In this document: positions 24,573 through 32,687 of the stretch, piece after piece
Position numbering within the stretch: the first letter of the stretch is position 1
How the letters are laid out: each line of letters begins with the position of its first letter
Assembly: GCF_019967995.1 (NCBI RefSeq)
Contig: NZ_CP065377.1
Coordinates: 1,364,001-1,428,000, forward strand
Source: Faecalibacterium prausnitzii
GTDB taxonomy: Bacteria > Bacillota > Clostridia > Oscillospirales > Ruminococcaceae
Direction: 5' to 3'
DNA: 64,000 bases
The notes under the pieces: model-generated
Told to the model about the DNA's origin: nothing
Databases searched by the model: none
What the model saw: only the letters and a program-made list of their open reading frames with translations
Made by a program: the position numbers and the translations under genes

Positions 24573-25426
24573 CATCGTGGCCCGCCTGAGAGGTTATACT
24601 CCCTCAGGCACCGCGCAAACCCCTCCTGCGTGGAGCAGAAGGTGATGCCCTGCGCGGCGGCTTTGCAGCCATCCATCCGCAGGTTGCGGTGCCAGTCGGT
24701 GATCTCGATGGCAACGGAAATGCCCAGCAATTCCGCGAACTGCCGTGCGGTCTCGACCATGTTGCGGTCGTTGCTGCTGCCAAAGTTGTACACACCGCCG
24801 GGCAGGGAGAACGCCGGGTACAGGTTCTCGATAACCTCCCGCACAAAGCTGATGCCCCGCCAGTCGTGGGCAGAAAACTGCACCGGCGTCCCACGCAGAG
24901 CGGCCCGCAGCAGGTTCAGCGGCAGATTGCCCCGGATGGGCAGCTGATAGCCGGGCAGGTCGTACATCCAGGGTGCCCGCAGAAACACGGCGTCCGGCAG
25001 GACTTCCAGCACCCGCTGCTCGGCTTCCAGCTTGTGCTGCCCGTAAATGTTGGAAGGGGAAAGGGAAAGCGTTTCGGGCAGGGGGCCTTCCTGCGCTGCC
25101 CCGGAATAAACCTGGTCGGAGCTGAACACCACGAGTTTCGCGCCGGTCTCGGCCGCGGCCCGCGCCATCCAGAGCGGCACGTCCACATTGGCGCGGCGGG
25201 AGTCCTCCGGGTGCTGCTGGCAGTAGCCGGTGTCAGAGAGCGCGGCCAGATGCAGTACAACGTCCGGCTGCACCTGTGCAGCAAAACGGCAGAGGTCTTC
25301 CTGCGTGGCCGCCGCCAGAAACCCGCGCGGAAACGCAAGAAGCTCTGCTTTTTCACGCCATTGCTGCATCACACGGGCCCCGACAAAGCCGCCCGCACCG
25401 GAAACAAGGATCTTCTGCATCTTCAT
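24572..25426 (-). CDS. RmlD-like NAD(P)-dependent sugar-nucleotide reductase/epimerase
   Basis: A 284-residue extended short-chain dehydrogenase. The cofactor motif is GAGGFVGARV near the N-terminus, and the catalytic pair appears as YGQHK (Tyr and Lys), with SSDQVYSG before it, as in dTDP-4-dehydrorhamnose reductase (RmlD) and relatives. No rhamnose genes adjoin it, so the exact substrate is open. The ATG at 25426 overlaps the azlD stop by one base (TGATG); the next ATG at 25420 is also possible. It is the last gene of the azlC-azlD group on the minus strand, an unexpected partner for amino-acid exporters. Confidence 0.78.
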   Translation of the reverse strand: MKMQKILVSGAGGFVGARVMQQWREKAELLAFPRGFLAAATQEDLCRFAAQVQPDVVLHLAALSDTGYCQQHPEDSRRANVDVPLWMARAAAETGAKLVVFSSDQVYSGAAQEGPLPETLSLSPSNIYGQHKLEAEQRVLEVLPDAVFLRAPWMYDLPGYQLPIRGNLPLNLLRAALRGTPVQFSAHDWRGISFVREVIENLYPAFSLPGGVYNFGSSNDRNMVETARQFAELLGISVAIEITDWHRNLRMDGCKAAAQGITFCSTQEGFARCLREYNLSGGPR

Positions 25427-25737
25427 CACCGTACCAAAAACAATTCCAGAACAAACACCACGGCGCAGCAGGCGACCGACACCTGGAACAGGCTGGCCCC
25501 GAACCAGGCAGCGGCGATGCCCACCACCAGCGCCGCCGCACCGGCCAGAGGGCTCTGGGTGGCGTTGACGATGGCCGGAAAGGTCATCACAGCCAGCGTC
25601 ACATAGGGCACATAGAACAGGAACGACTGGATGAACCGGTTCTGGATGGGCTTGCGGATGAGTGTCAGCGGCAGAACGCGGATGGCGTAGGAGACCGCCG
25701 CCATCACGGCGATGTAGACCCAATTGTTGTATGTCAT
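25426..25737 (-). CDS. azlD: AzlD-family branched-chain amino acid export subunit
   Basis: A 103-residue membrane protein with three to four hydrophobic helices and the AzlD pattern YAIRVLPLTLIRKPI near the N-terminus, then SFLFYVPYVTLAVMTFPAI. AzlD works with AzlC to export branched-chain amino acids or analogues. It overlaps azlC by four bases (ATGA) and the RmlD-like gene by one. Confidence 0.9.
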   Translation of the reverse strand: MTYNNWVYIAVMAAVSYAIRVLPLTLIRKPIQNRFIQSFLFYVPYVTLAVMTFPAIVNATQSPLAGAAALVVGIAAAWFGASLFQVSVACCAVVFVLELFLVR

Positions 25738-26477
25738 TGTTCGGCCTCCTCAGCTTGCGTTGGAACCGGGAACAGCACCGCCGCCCCGCAGGAGATGAGC
25801 ACCGTGAGCAGGATGGTGCGGGTGCCGTCGGAGAGCGATGCGATGCCCGGCAGGTAATTGCAGACAAAGCTGAGGGCGAAGCTCAGCGCCACCAGAACCG
25901 CCACGACCTTGTTCTTGCGGGCCGGGGGGATGATGATGGCAAGGAACATGCCGTAGAGCGCGACGCTCAGAGCGCTGACGGCCCGCAGGGGCAGCAGGTT
26001 GCCCGCCACGATGCCCAGCGCGGTGCCCATGGCCCAGGCCGGTGCCGCCAGTGCGATGGCACCGTAGGTGTAAAACGGGTTCAGGTAGCCGGGCCGTGCG
26101 ATGGTGATGCCGAACAACTCATCGGTGACATCGTAGCCGATGATGAGCCGGTGGAAGAAGGGTGTGCCGGGGGCAAACCGCTGGGCCAGCGCGCAGCTCA
26201 TCAGCAGATACCGCGCGTTGGCAATGAGGGTGATGATGGCCACTTCCACATAGGTAGCCCCGGCGGCAATGAGCGAGAACGCCGCATATTCTCCGGCGGA
26301 AGCATTGTTGAACAGGCTGGCAACAAACCCCTGGATGGGGGTCAGGCCCGCGTTTCGGGCCGCAATGCCCAGCGAAAAAGAGACGGCAAAATACCCCAGT
26401 GCGATGGGCACACCGTCCCGCATCCCTTCGCAGAACACCTTCCGGCTGAATGCGTAGGGCTTGACTGCAGTTTCCAT
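25734..26477 (-). CDS. azlC: AzlC-family branched-chain amino acid exporter
   Basis: A 247-residue membrane protein with about seven hydrophobic segments. The AzlC signature is seen in GMRDGVPIALGYFAVSFSLGI, the segment FNNASAGEYAA, and NARYLLMSCALAQRF. It forms the large subunit of the AzlCD exporter. The transcript starts at an extended -10 promoter about 45 bases upstream, and the binding site is GGAAAGGAG. First gene of a three-gene coupled operon. Confidence 0.92.
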   Translation of the reverse strand: METAVKPYAFSRKVFCEGMRDGVPIALGYFAVSFSLGIAARNAGLTPIQGFVASLFNNASAGEYAAFSLIAAGATYVEVAIITLIANARYLLMSCALAQRFAPGTPFFHRLIIGYDVTDELFGITIARPGYLNPFYTYGAIALAAPAWAMGTALGIVAGNLLPLRAVSALSVALYGMFLAIIIPPARKNKVVAVLVALSFALSFVCNYLPGIASLSDGTRTILLTVLISCGAAVLFPVPTQAEEAEQ

Positions 26478-26517
26478 TGAGTTCCAGACTCCTTTCCTAC
26501 TTCAAGACACGAAAATA

Positions 26518-26546
26518 ATTATAGCACATCCGCCCGGCAAAGACAA
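26518..26546 (-). promoter_or_regulatory. Promoter of azlC operon
   Basis: Minus-strand TTGTCT (26541-26546), 17 bp, TATAAT (26518-26523) with TG extension. The -35 abuts the terminator of the ABC operon. Confidence 0.78.
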
Positions 26547-26548
26547 AA

Positions 26549-26588
26549 GAAAATGCCTCAGCTTTTGGAAGGAAAGCTGAGGCATTTT
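26549..26588 (-). terminator. Terminator of the MarR-ABC exporter operon
   Basis: Stem AAAATGCCTCAGCTTT with its complement around a short loop. On the minus strand it is followed by CTTTTG. It sits directly against the azlC -35 element. Confidence 0.85.
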
Positions 26589-26609
26589 CACAGAGAAGGG
26601 AGCTGTGGC

Positions 26610-28421
26610 TTATTCCACAACGTCTTCGAACTGGCTGTTGTACAGGTCTGCGTAGAAGCCGCCCTTTTCGATGAGCTGGTCATGGGTGCCCTGCTCGACG
26701 ATGTCGCCGTCCCGCATCACAAGGATGAGGTCTGCGTCCCGGATGGTGGACAGGCGGTGGGCGATGACGAAGCTGGTGCGGCCGCGCATCAGGTTGTCCA
26801 TTGCGGTCTGGATGCGCTGTTCGGTGCGGGTATCCACGCTGCTGGTGGCCTCATCCAGGATCAGGATGCGGTTGTCGGCCAGGATGGCGCGGGCAATGGT
26901 CAGCAGCTGCTTCTGGCCCTGGCTGACGTTGGAGGCGTCCTCGTTCAGCTCCATCTGGTAGCCGCCGGGCAGGGTGCGGATGAAGTGGTCTGCGTTGGCA
27001 GCCTTGGCTGCGGCGATGACTTCTTCGTCGGTGGCGTCGAGGCGGCCGTACCGGATGTTCTCCATGATGGTGCCCTTGAACAGCCAGGTGTCCTGCAGCA
27101 CCATGCCGAAGCCCTCGCGCAGAGCGCTGCGGTCAAAGTCGCGCACATCGTGGCCGTTCAGGGTGATGGAACCGGAATCCACATCGTAGAACCGCATCAG
27201 CAGCTTGACCATGGTGGTCTTGCCCGCGCCGGTGGGGCCTACGATGGCGACCTTCTCGCCGGGGTTCACGGTGCAGCTGAAATCGTGGATGATGGTCTTT
27301 TCGGGCACATAGCCGAACCGGACGTGGTCAAAGGTGACCTGACCGTCGATGCAGGCGGGGTCTGCCCGGCGGGCCGGGTCGGCGAGCTGCGCTTCTTCCG
27401 GCTCGTTCAGGAACTCGAAGACGCGCTCCGCCGCAGCGGCCATGCTCTGCAGCATGTTCGACACCTGCGCGAGCTGCTGGATGGGCTGGGTGAAGTTCTT
27501 GACATACTGGATGAAGGCCTGAATGTCGCCGATGGTGATGACGCCGTTGGCGGCAAACACGCTGCCGACGATGGCCACGGCCACATAGCCCAGATTGCCC
27601 ACAAAGTTCATGATGGGCTGCATCAGGCCGGAGAGAAACTGACTCTTCCAGGCGGATTCGAACAGCTTGTCGTTTGCGGTGTTGAAGTCGGCCAGCACAG
27701 CGGCTTCGCGGTTGAATGCCTTGATGACGCTGTGGCCGGAGTAGACTTCCTCCACCTGGCCGTTCACGACGCCCAGAGTGGCCTGCTGGGCCTTGAAGTA
27801 TTTCTGGCTGAATTTGACCACCAGCAGCACAAGCGCCAGCGAAACGGGCAGGATGAGCAGGGCGATGAGGGTCATTCTGGGGCTGATGGAGAGCATCATG
27901 AGGAGCACACCGATCATGGTGGTCACACTGGTGATGAGCTGGGTGACGCTCTGGTTCAGGCTCTGGCCCAGAGTATCGACGTCGTTGGTGATGCGGGAGA
28001 GCACCTCACCGACGGTGCGCTTCTCAAAGTAGGCGAGGGGCAGGCGGTCGATCTTCTCGCTGATCTGGCGGCGGAAGTCGTAGCACACCTTCTGCGAAAG
28101 GCCGGTCATCAGCCAGCCCTGAACGAAGCTGAATGCAGCCGAGCAGAGGTACATGGCCAGCAGGATGAGCAGAATTTTGCCGATGTAGCCAAAGTCGATG
28201 CTGCCAACGCCGCGCAGTCTGGCGATCCAGCCGGTGGCAAGGGCCGTGGTGGCCTTGGCCAGGATCTTCGGGCCTGCGATGTTGAAGATGGTGGAGAGGA
28301 TGGCGAAAACGATGACGACGATGAGGGAGATCTTATATGCGCCCATGGTCTTGAGCAGCTGCAGCAGCGTGCCCTTGAAATCCTTGGCGCGTTCCGTCGT
28401 CTGGCGTCCGGGTCTCGGCAT
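26610..28421 (-). CDS. ABC exporter half-transporter, second subunit
   Basis: A 603-residue type I ABC exporter subunit. Six membrane helices lie in the first 330 residues and an ATPase domain follows: Walker A GPTGAGKTT, signature VSQGQ, Walker B ILILDEATSSVD, switch AHRLST. Length and pairing with the next-door 777-residue subunit indicate a heterodimeric multidrug- or lipid-type exporter of the BmrCD/LmrCD group. The substrate is not known. GGAGGAG precedes the ATG, and only one base separates it from the upstream stop. It is last in the operon and is followed by a strong terminator. Confidence 0.93.
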   Translation of the reverse strand: MPRPGRQTTERAKDFKGTLLQLLKTMGAYKISLIVVIVFAILSTIFNIAGPKILAKATTALATGWIARLRGVGSIDFGYIGKILLILLAMYLCSAAFSFVQGWLMTGLSQKVCYDFRRQISEKIDRLPLAYFEKRTVGEVLSRITNDVDTLGQSLNQSVTQLITSVTTMIGVLLMMLSISPRMTLIALLILPVSLALVLLVVKFSQKYFKAQQATLGVVNGQVEEVYSGHSVIKAFNREAAVLADFNTANDKLFESAWKSQFLSGLMQPIMNFVGNLGYVAVAIVGSVFAANGVITIGDIQAFIQYVKNFTQPIQQLAQVSNMLQSMAAAAERVFEFLNEPEEAQLADPARRADPACIDGQVTFDHVRFGYVPEKTIIHDFSCTVNPGEKVAIVGPTGAGKTTMVKLLMRFYDVDSGSITLNGHDVRDFDRSALREGFGMVLQDTWLFKGTIMENIRYGRLDATDEEVIAAAKAANADHFIRTLPGGYQMELNEDASNVSQGQKQLLTIARAILADNRILILDEATSSVDTRTEQRIQTAMDNLMRGRTSFVIAHRLSTIRDADLILVMRDGDIVEQGTHDQLIEKGGFYADLYNSQFEDVVE

Positions 28422-28422
28422 G

Positions 28423-30756
28423 TTACTTCTCCTCCTTTCCGGTGTTCAGGTCTTTCAGGTCCAGCTCTTTCTGGCTCAGCTGGCTCCGCGCGATCTCCTG
28501 ATATTCGGGGCAGGAGGCCATCAGCTGGGCGTGGGTGCCCCGGCCCACCAGACGGCCCTCATCAAGGACCAGGATCTGGTTGGCGTGGAGCACCGTGGAG
28601 ATGCGCTGTGCCACGATGATGACGGTGGCGTCGCCGGTCTCCGCCTTCAGGGCACGGCGCAGGGTCACGTCGGTCTTGTAGTCCAGGGCGGAGAAGCTGT
28701 CGTCAAACAGATAGATGCGCGGCGCTTTTGCAATGGCGCGCGCAATGGAAAGGCGCTGCTTCTGCCCGCCGGAGACATTGGAGCCGCCCTGCGCGATGGG
28801 GCTGTCGTAGCCTTCGGGCTTGGCGTCGATGAACTCTGTGGCCTGTGCGATGGCAGCTGCTTTCTTCATGTCGGCGTCGGTGATCTGTTCGCCGCCGAAC
28901 TTCAGGTTGCTCGCAATGCTGCCGCTGAACAGGATACCCTTCTGGGGCACATAGCCCAGCAGGCTGTGCAGCGTCTCCTGCGGCATGTCGCGGACGTCGA
29001 TCCCGTCCACGGTCACTTTGCCGCTGGTCACATCGTAAAAGCGGGGGATGAGGTTCAGCAGGGTGGATTTGCCGCAGCCGGTGGAACCGATGATGGCGGT
29101 CGTCTGGCCCGGCTCAGCGGTAAAGCTGATGTGCTCCAGCGCGTCGCTGTCGGCACCGGGGAAGCGGAAGCTCACATCCTCGAACCGCACCACACCGTTC
29201 CAGTGGCTGCGCTCCCGCGCAGGCTGGGCGGCGGCTTCGTCGGGGTCGTGGATGGAAGCGGTGGTGCGGCACACTTCGTCGATGCGGTCTGCGGCCACAC
29301 CGGCGCGGGGCAGCATCACGGCCACCATCGCCAGCATCAGGAAGGACATGACGATCTGCATCGTGTAGGTGATGAAGGCGATCATCTCGCCCACCTGCAT
29401 GTTGCCGGCATCCATGGCCTTGCCGCCGAACCAGACGATGAGCAGGCTGGTGCCGTTCATGATAAGGGTCATAAAGGGCATCATGGCGACCATGGCGCGG
29501 TTGGTGAACAGCTGGGTGCCCATCAACTCCTTGCTGGCCTTGTCAAAGCGCTCTTCCTCGAAGGTCTCACGGCTGAACGCGCGCACCGGCATCACGCCGG
29601 TCAAAATTTCGCGGCTGACGAGGTTCAGCTTGTCCACAAGGGTCTGCATGATCTTGAATTTCGGCATCGCGATGTTCATCAGGAACACGATGAGGCAGAG
29701 CAGCAGGACCACGTCCAGCACGATGATCCAGGCAAGGCCGGTGTTGCCCTGCACGACATGGAGCACACCGCCGATGCCCAGGATGGGCGCATAGGCCACC
29801 ATGCGCAGCAGGATGACGCAGACGAACTGCACCTGCTGGATGTCGTTGGTGGTGCGGGTGATGAGGGAAGCAGTGGAGAAATTCTCGATCTCTGCATTGG
29901 AGAAATGGATGACAGAGGAGAAGGTCTGCCGACGCAGGTCACGGCCGATGGCAGCCGACACGCGGGAAGCGATGAGGCCCACCAGAATGGCGACCGCCAC
30001 CATCAGCAGCGTCAGGCCCAGCATCTGCCCGCCCACTCGGAAGAGATACTGCATCTGGACGTCGTGCGCGACGCCCTGCGCCTCGTATTCCAGGCTGACC
30101 AGCAGGGTGGCCTGGCTGGCCATGCTGGAAAGGGTCGTTTCGTCGATCTGTGCCATTGCGCTGGCAAGCTGCTGCTGGATCATCTCGCGGGAGAAGCCCG
30201 GCATCTGCGCCATGGCCGCAAACTGGGCGCACACGGCGTCCAGATCGGCAGCAGTGGGGGCGATGGTCTCCGCTGCGGTATCCTCGGCACTTTCCGAGGG
30301 GGCTGTGCTCTCAGCGGCCCCGCTGGAAGCAGCCGGATATTCCGAAAGGGGAGCCATGCCCTGCGCGGGCATCCCGGTGCCATTGGCAGCCTGCGAAGCA
30401 GCCATATACAGCACGATGTCCGGCATGGTGACGATCTCTTCCAGAGAAGCACGCTCCTCGGCGGTCAGGTCAGCGCGGAGCTTCAGAACGCCGTCGTCCT
30501 GAATGTAATATCCGTAGGCGTTCCGGAAGGTCTCTGCGTCCTCTTCGCTCATCAAAAGCGACAGCGCATCCCGCGTGGAGGAGCGCAGGGTCTGGGGCAG
30601 GGGGCTTTCGATGCCGCCCTGCTGGATGCCGGTATCCACGATCTTGCTCGTGTAGTCCGGCAGGGAAAGGTCGCAGTACGCCTGCACGAACAGCAGGCCG
30701 ATCACGACCAGGCAGGCGGCCCAGTGGCGGGCCAGCTGCTTGAAGATCTTACCCAT
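28423..30756 (-). CDS. ABC exporter half-transporter with large extracytoplasmic insert
   Basis: A 777-residue subunit, longer than usual because about 150 extra residues (roughly 60-230) separate the first two membrane helices. This insert includes a low-complexity Ser/Ala/Glu/Pro stretch and should face outside. The ATPase domain has GSTGCGKST, VSGGQ, YLFDDSFSALD in place of the usual LDEATS, and AQRIST. A Walker B glutamate replaced by Asp-Ser (FDDSFS) suggests this is the degenerate nucleotide site of a heterodimer, with the 603-residue partner providing the active one. Its start overlaps the marR gene by 8 bases. Confidence 0.92.
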   Translation of the reverse strand: MGKIFKQLARHWAACLVVIGLLFVQAYCDLSLPDYTSKIVDTGIQQGGIESPLPQTLRSSTRDALSLLMSEEDAETFRNAYGYYIQDDGVLKLRADLTAEERASLEEIVTMPDIVLYMAASQAANGTGMPAQGMAPLSEYPAASSGAAESTAPSESAEDTAAETIAPTAADLDAVCAQFAAMAQMPGFSREMIQQQLASAMAQIDETTLSSMASQATLLVSLEYEAQGVAHDVQMQYLFRVGGQMLGLTLLMVAVAILVGLIASRVSAAIGRDLRRQTFSSVIHFSNAEIENFSTASLITRTTNDIQQVQFVCVILLRMVAYAPILGIGGVLHVVQGNTGLAWIIVLDVVLLLCLIVFLMNIAMPKFKIMQTLVDKLNLVSREILTGVMPVRAFSRETFEEERFDKASKELMGTQLFTNRAMVAMMPFMTLIMNGTSLLIVWFGGKAMDAGNMQVGEMIAFITYTMQIVMSFLMLAMVAVMLPRAGVAADRIDEVCRTTASIHDPDEAAAQPARERSHWNGVVRFEDVSFRFPGADSDALEHISFTAEPGQTTAIIGSTGCGKSTLLNLIPRFYDVTSGKVTVDGIDVRDMPQETLHSLLGYVPQKGILFSGSIASNLKFGGEQITDADMKKAAAIAQATEFIDAKPEGYDSPIAQGGSNVSGGQKQRLSIARAIAKAPRIYLFDDSFSALDYKTDVTLRRALKAETGDATVIIVAQRISTVLHANQILVLDEGRLVGRGTHAQLMASCPEYQEIARSQLSQKELDLKDLNTGKEEK

Positions 30757-31246
30757 TTTGATTGTCTCCCTTCAATTTTTGGTTCTGTTCCGCATTTTCT
30801 GCTTCAATGGCCGCCAGCAGAATGTCCTTCAACTCAAAAAACTGCTGCCGCTGTTCCGGGGTCAGGCGGTGGGCAATGCCGGAAAAATACCGCACCAGCG
30901 CTTCTTCCCCGGCGGCGCTGGCGGCGCGGCCCTGCGGGGTGATGCGCACCAGCGTTTTCCGACGGTCGTTGGGGTCGGTGATGCGCTCAATGAGGCCCTC
31001 CTGCTCCAATGTCCGCAGCCCCCGCGAAATGACCGGCATGGCCTGCCGGGAAGCTTCGGCCAGCTGGGAAACATAGATGGTGCCCTCGTGGCCGTGCTTG
31101 GCAATGAGGGTGGACAGGGTCTCCAACATGGCAAAATGGCACTTGGGGCAGCTGGACAACGCCGCGCTCATGCCCCGCTTGGTCTCGTCATGAAGCCGGA
31201 AAATGTAGTGGAACAATCCCGCAAGGTCTGTGATCACAGGCTGCAT
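30749..31246 (-). CDS. MarR-family transcriptional regulator
   Basis: A 165-residue winged-helix regulator. The DNA-binding part shows ISQLAEASRQAMPVISRGLRTLEQEGLI-like spacing (VSQLAEA, SRGLRTLEQEGLI) and the wing DPNDRRKTLVRITPQG, typical of MarR. It should repress its own operon with the two ABC exporter genes and release DNA on binding a ligand, often the exported compound (family knowledge). The ATG at 31246 has GAGGAGGAA 5-6 bases upstream; the longer in-frame ATG at 31276 has no such site. Two inverted repeats near the promoter are candidate operators. Confidence 0.9.
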   Translation of the reverse strand: MQPVITDLAGLFHYIFRLHDETKRGMSAALSSCPKCHFAMLETLSTLIAKHGHEGTIYVSQLAEASRQAMPVISRGLRTLEQEGLIERITDPNDRRKTLVRITPQGRAASAAGEEALVRYFSGIAHRLTPEQRQQFFELKDILLAAIEAENAEQNQKLKGDNQNG

Positions 31247-31275
31247 AGCTTCCTCCTCGTTTGTTGATGAATGCA

Positions 31276-31344
31276 AATAATTAACACTTGATAACTATTC
31301 ACGATTGAAATAATATACCCGCCTGCACTGGAATGCAAGCGGGT
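31276..31344 (-). promoter_or_regulatory. MarR operon promoter with two inverted-repeat operator candidates
   Basis: Minus-strand -35 TTGCAT (31333-31338), 17 bp, -10 TATTAT (31310-31315). One inverted repeat with 11-base arms and a single mismatch (31317-31344) covers the spacer and -35. A second, AT-rich one (AATAATTAAC, 4-base gap, GATAACTATT, 8 of 10 matching, 31276-31299) lies between promoter and start codon. Confidence 0.6.
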
Positions 31345-31397
31345 AAAGATGAACTTTTTGAAAACTCTGAAAAAATGATGTTCCAAAGGGAAAATGG

Positions 31398-31904
31398 TCA
31401 CTCGTGGAGCGCGCGCTCTTCTTCCAAGGTGTCCTGCTTGCCACGGATGCGCCCCAGCCCGTAGGCAAGGAGTGTGGCGCAGAGAAGGTTCATCCACGAA
31501 AAGGAAGCCCCATTGAAGGTGTTGCAGATGCCGATGACAAGGTTTGCAAGGCAGAGAAGTTTCACGTCGTTCCCGATTTTATTCAAATGAGCGATGCGGG
31601 AATCCATATCCGAAAACATATCGAACGGGCCCTGTTCAGCGGAGCGGCGGTAGTACCCCCAGCAGAAGCAGCGGCCAACGGACTCGGCCCCAAGCTCCCC
31701 CATGAAATTTTCAAAATCAGAAGAGTTGTCCAGTGTTTCTACCCGGATGATGTATTCGCCCGGTTCGGTCTTTTCGAAAACAAAGGTGCAGAAGCTGGCT
31801 TTCTTCAAAGCCCAGCCTTCCTGCGCCATCTCGTTGAGCCATCGTTCTTCTTTTTCGTATTCCCAGACCCAGAATACCTTGTGGAGTTTCTTTGTCTCGC
31901 TCAT
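31398..31904 (-). CDS. DUF2812 domain membrane protein
   Basis: A 168-residue protein. The N-terminal KVFWVWEYEKEERWLNEMAQ and GWALKKASFCTFVFEK match DUF2812, in which a soluble domain is followed by membrane helices. Here hydrophobic segments lie at about residues 115-150. Such proteins are commonly encoded right after a PadR-type regulator, as here, and probably act with it in sensing or membrane stress; the mechanism is unknown. The ATG at 31904 lies 8 bases after AGGAG and overlaps the PadR gene's stop. The ATG at 31910 is too near that site. Confidence 0.8.
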   Translation of the reverse strand: MSETKKLHKVFWVWEYEKEERWLNEMAQEGWALKKASFCTFVFEKTEPGEYIIRVETLDNSSDFENFMGELGAESVGRCFCWGYYRRSAEQGPFDMFSDMDSRIAHLNKIGNDVKLLCLANLVIGICNTFNGASFSWMNLLCATLLAYGLGRIRGKQDTLEEERALHE

Positions 31905-31906
31905 GC

Positions 31907-32218
31907 TCATTTCTCCTGTAAAATATTGCGGCCATTGGTCAGCAGTTCTTCCAGCCGGGCCAGCTCTCGCTTGAGTACCTCAAACCCGGAAGGGGTCAAT
32001 TGATATTCTTTTTTCCGGCTCCCGCTTTCCATGGGCAGGGGAGCGATCCACCCTTTTTCGCACAGTGCGTTCAAAGCACCGTACAAGGTCCCGGCGGCCA
32101 GCCGCACTCGTCCTCCGGAAAGCTGTTCGGTCTGCTGCATGATGCCGTAACCGTGTTGTGGGTGGTAGAGAGAAAGCAGGATGTAGTAAGTGGATTCCGT
32201 TAACGCCAGATTTTCCAT
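31907..32218 (-). CDS. PadR-family transcriptional regulator
   Basis: A 103-residue PadR regulator with the winged-helix signature YYILLSLYHPQHGYGI near the N-terminus and RLAAGTLYGALNALCEKGWI as recognition region, then SRKKEYQLTPSG as wing. It lacks a long C-terminal helix pair, as in the short subfamily 2. It is expected to repress its own gene and the DUF2812 partner. The promoter is exactly consensus and is overlaid by palindromes. The gene overlaps the downstream DUF2812 start. Confidence 0.92.
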   Translation of the reverse strand: MENLALTESTYYILLSLYHPQHGYGIMQQTEQLSGGRVRLAAGTLYGALNALCEKGWIAPLPMESGSRKKEYQLTPSGFEVLKRELARLEELLTNGRNILQEK

Positions 32219-32244
32219 TGTATCGCCTCACTTTGTATCGACAC

Positions 32245-32291
32245 ACGATATATCGTAATTGCATTATATCGCGCGGCGATACATCTGTCAA
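32245..32291 (-). promoter_or_regulatory. Consensus promoter with PadR operator palindromes
   Basis: Minus-strand TTGACA (32286-32291), 17 bp, TATAAT (32263-32268), both perfect. TATCGC-GCG-GCGATA (32267-32281) fills the spacer, and ACGATATATCGT (32245-32256) is a perfect palindrome just downstream. The shared TATCG/CGATA half-sites suggest PadR autorepression. Confidence 0.75.
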
Positions 32292-32308
32292 GAGCTTTTT
32301 GGCAGGAA

Positions 32309-32346
32309 ACCCTCTCAGTCACGCTTTGCGCGCCTGAGAGGGTATC
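32309..32346 (-). terminator. Hairpin terminator or repeat after the GlsB-like gene
   Basis: ACCCTCTCAG and CTGAGAGGGT arms around a GC-rich loop. The tail on the minus strand is TTTCC. It also resembles the CCTCTC-type interspersed repeats. Confidence 0.5.
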
Positions 32347-32676
32347 TTACTTTCTCAAAAACTTATTGTCCACCCAGATGCAGACGCAGGCACCGAGGAT
32401 GGAGATGACAAAGGAACTGAAGCTCCCGGTCGCGTGGATGCCGACCAGGCCGAACAGAAACTCGCCGACAAAGCTGCCCAGTACACCCAGAACGGCATTG
32501 CGGGCGAACGATGTCTCGGTGCCCATAAAGCGGCCTGCGATGTACCCGGCCAGGGCACCCACCAGTACGCCGATGACCAGCGAGGCCAGCAGCCCCACAA
32601 GGGAGAACAGGCCCATCAGGCAGCCGACCAAAGCGCAGATGAGCGCGATGACGATCAGAATCGAGAGTGTGATCAT
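32347..32676 (-). CDS. GlsB/YeaQ/YmgE family small membrane protein
   Basis: A 109-residue protein with three to four hydrophobic helices rich in Gly. It has the family pattern GVLVGALAGYIAGRFMG followed by NAVLGVLGSFVGEFLF. These transglycosylase-associated-type proteins are linked to stress in several bacteria, but their biochemical role is unknown. The ATG at 32676 has AGGAGG 7 bases upstream; that site overlaps the nth stop codon, so translation is coupled to nth. It is somewhat longer than the common 80-90 residues, with an extra N-terminal helix. Confidence 0.8.
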   Translation of the reverse strand: MITLSILIVIALICALVGCLMGLFSLVGLLASLVIGVLVGALAGYIAGRFMGTETSFARNAVLGVLGSFVGEFLFGLVGIHATGSFSSFVISILGACVCIWVDNKFLRK

Positions 32677-32687
32677 AATGAGACCTC

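Noticed and set aside
26553..30942. Long plus-strand reading frames over the ABC exporter operon
   Set aside because: Mirror images of two clear ABC genes, without start signals or domains.
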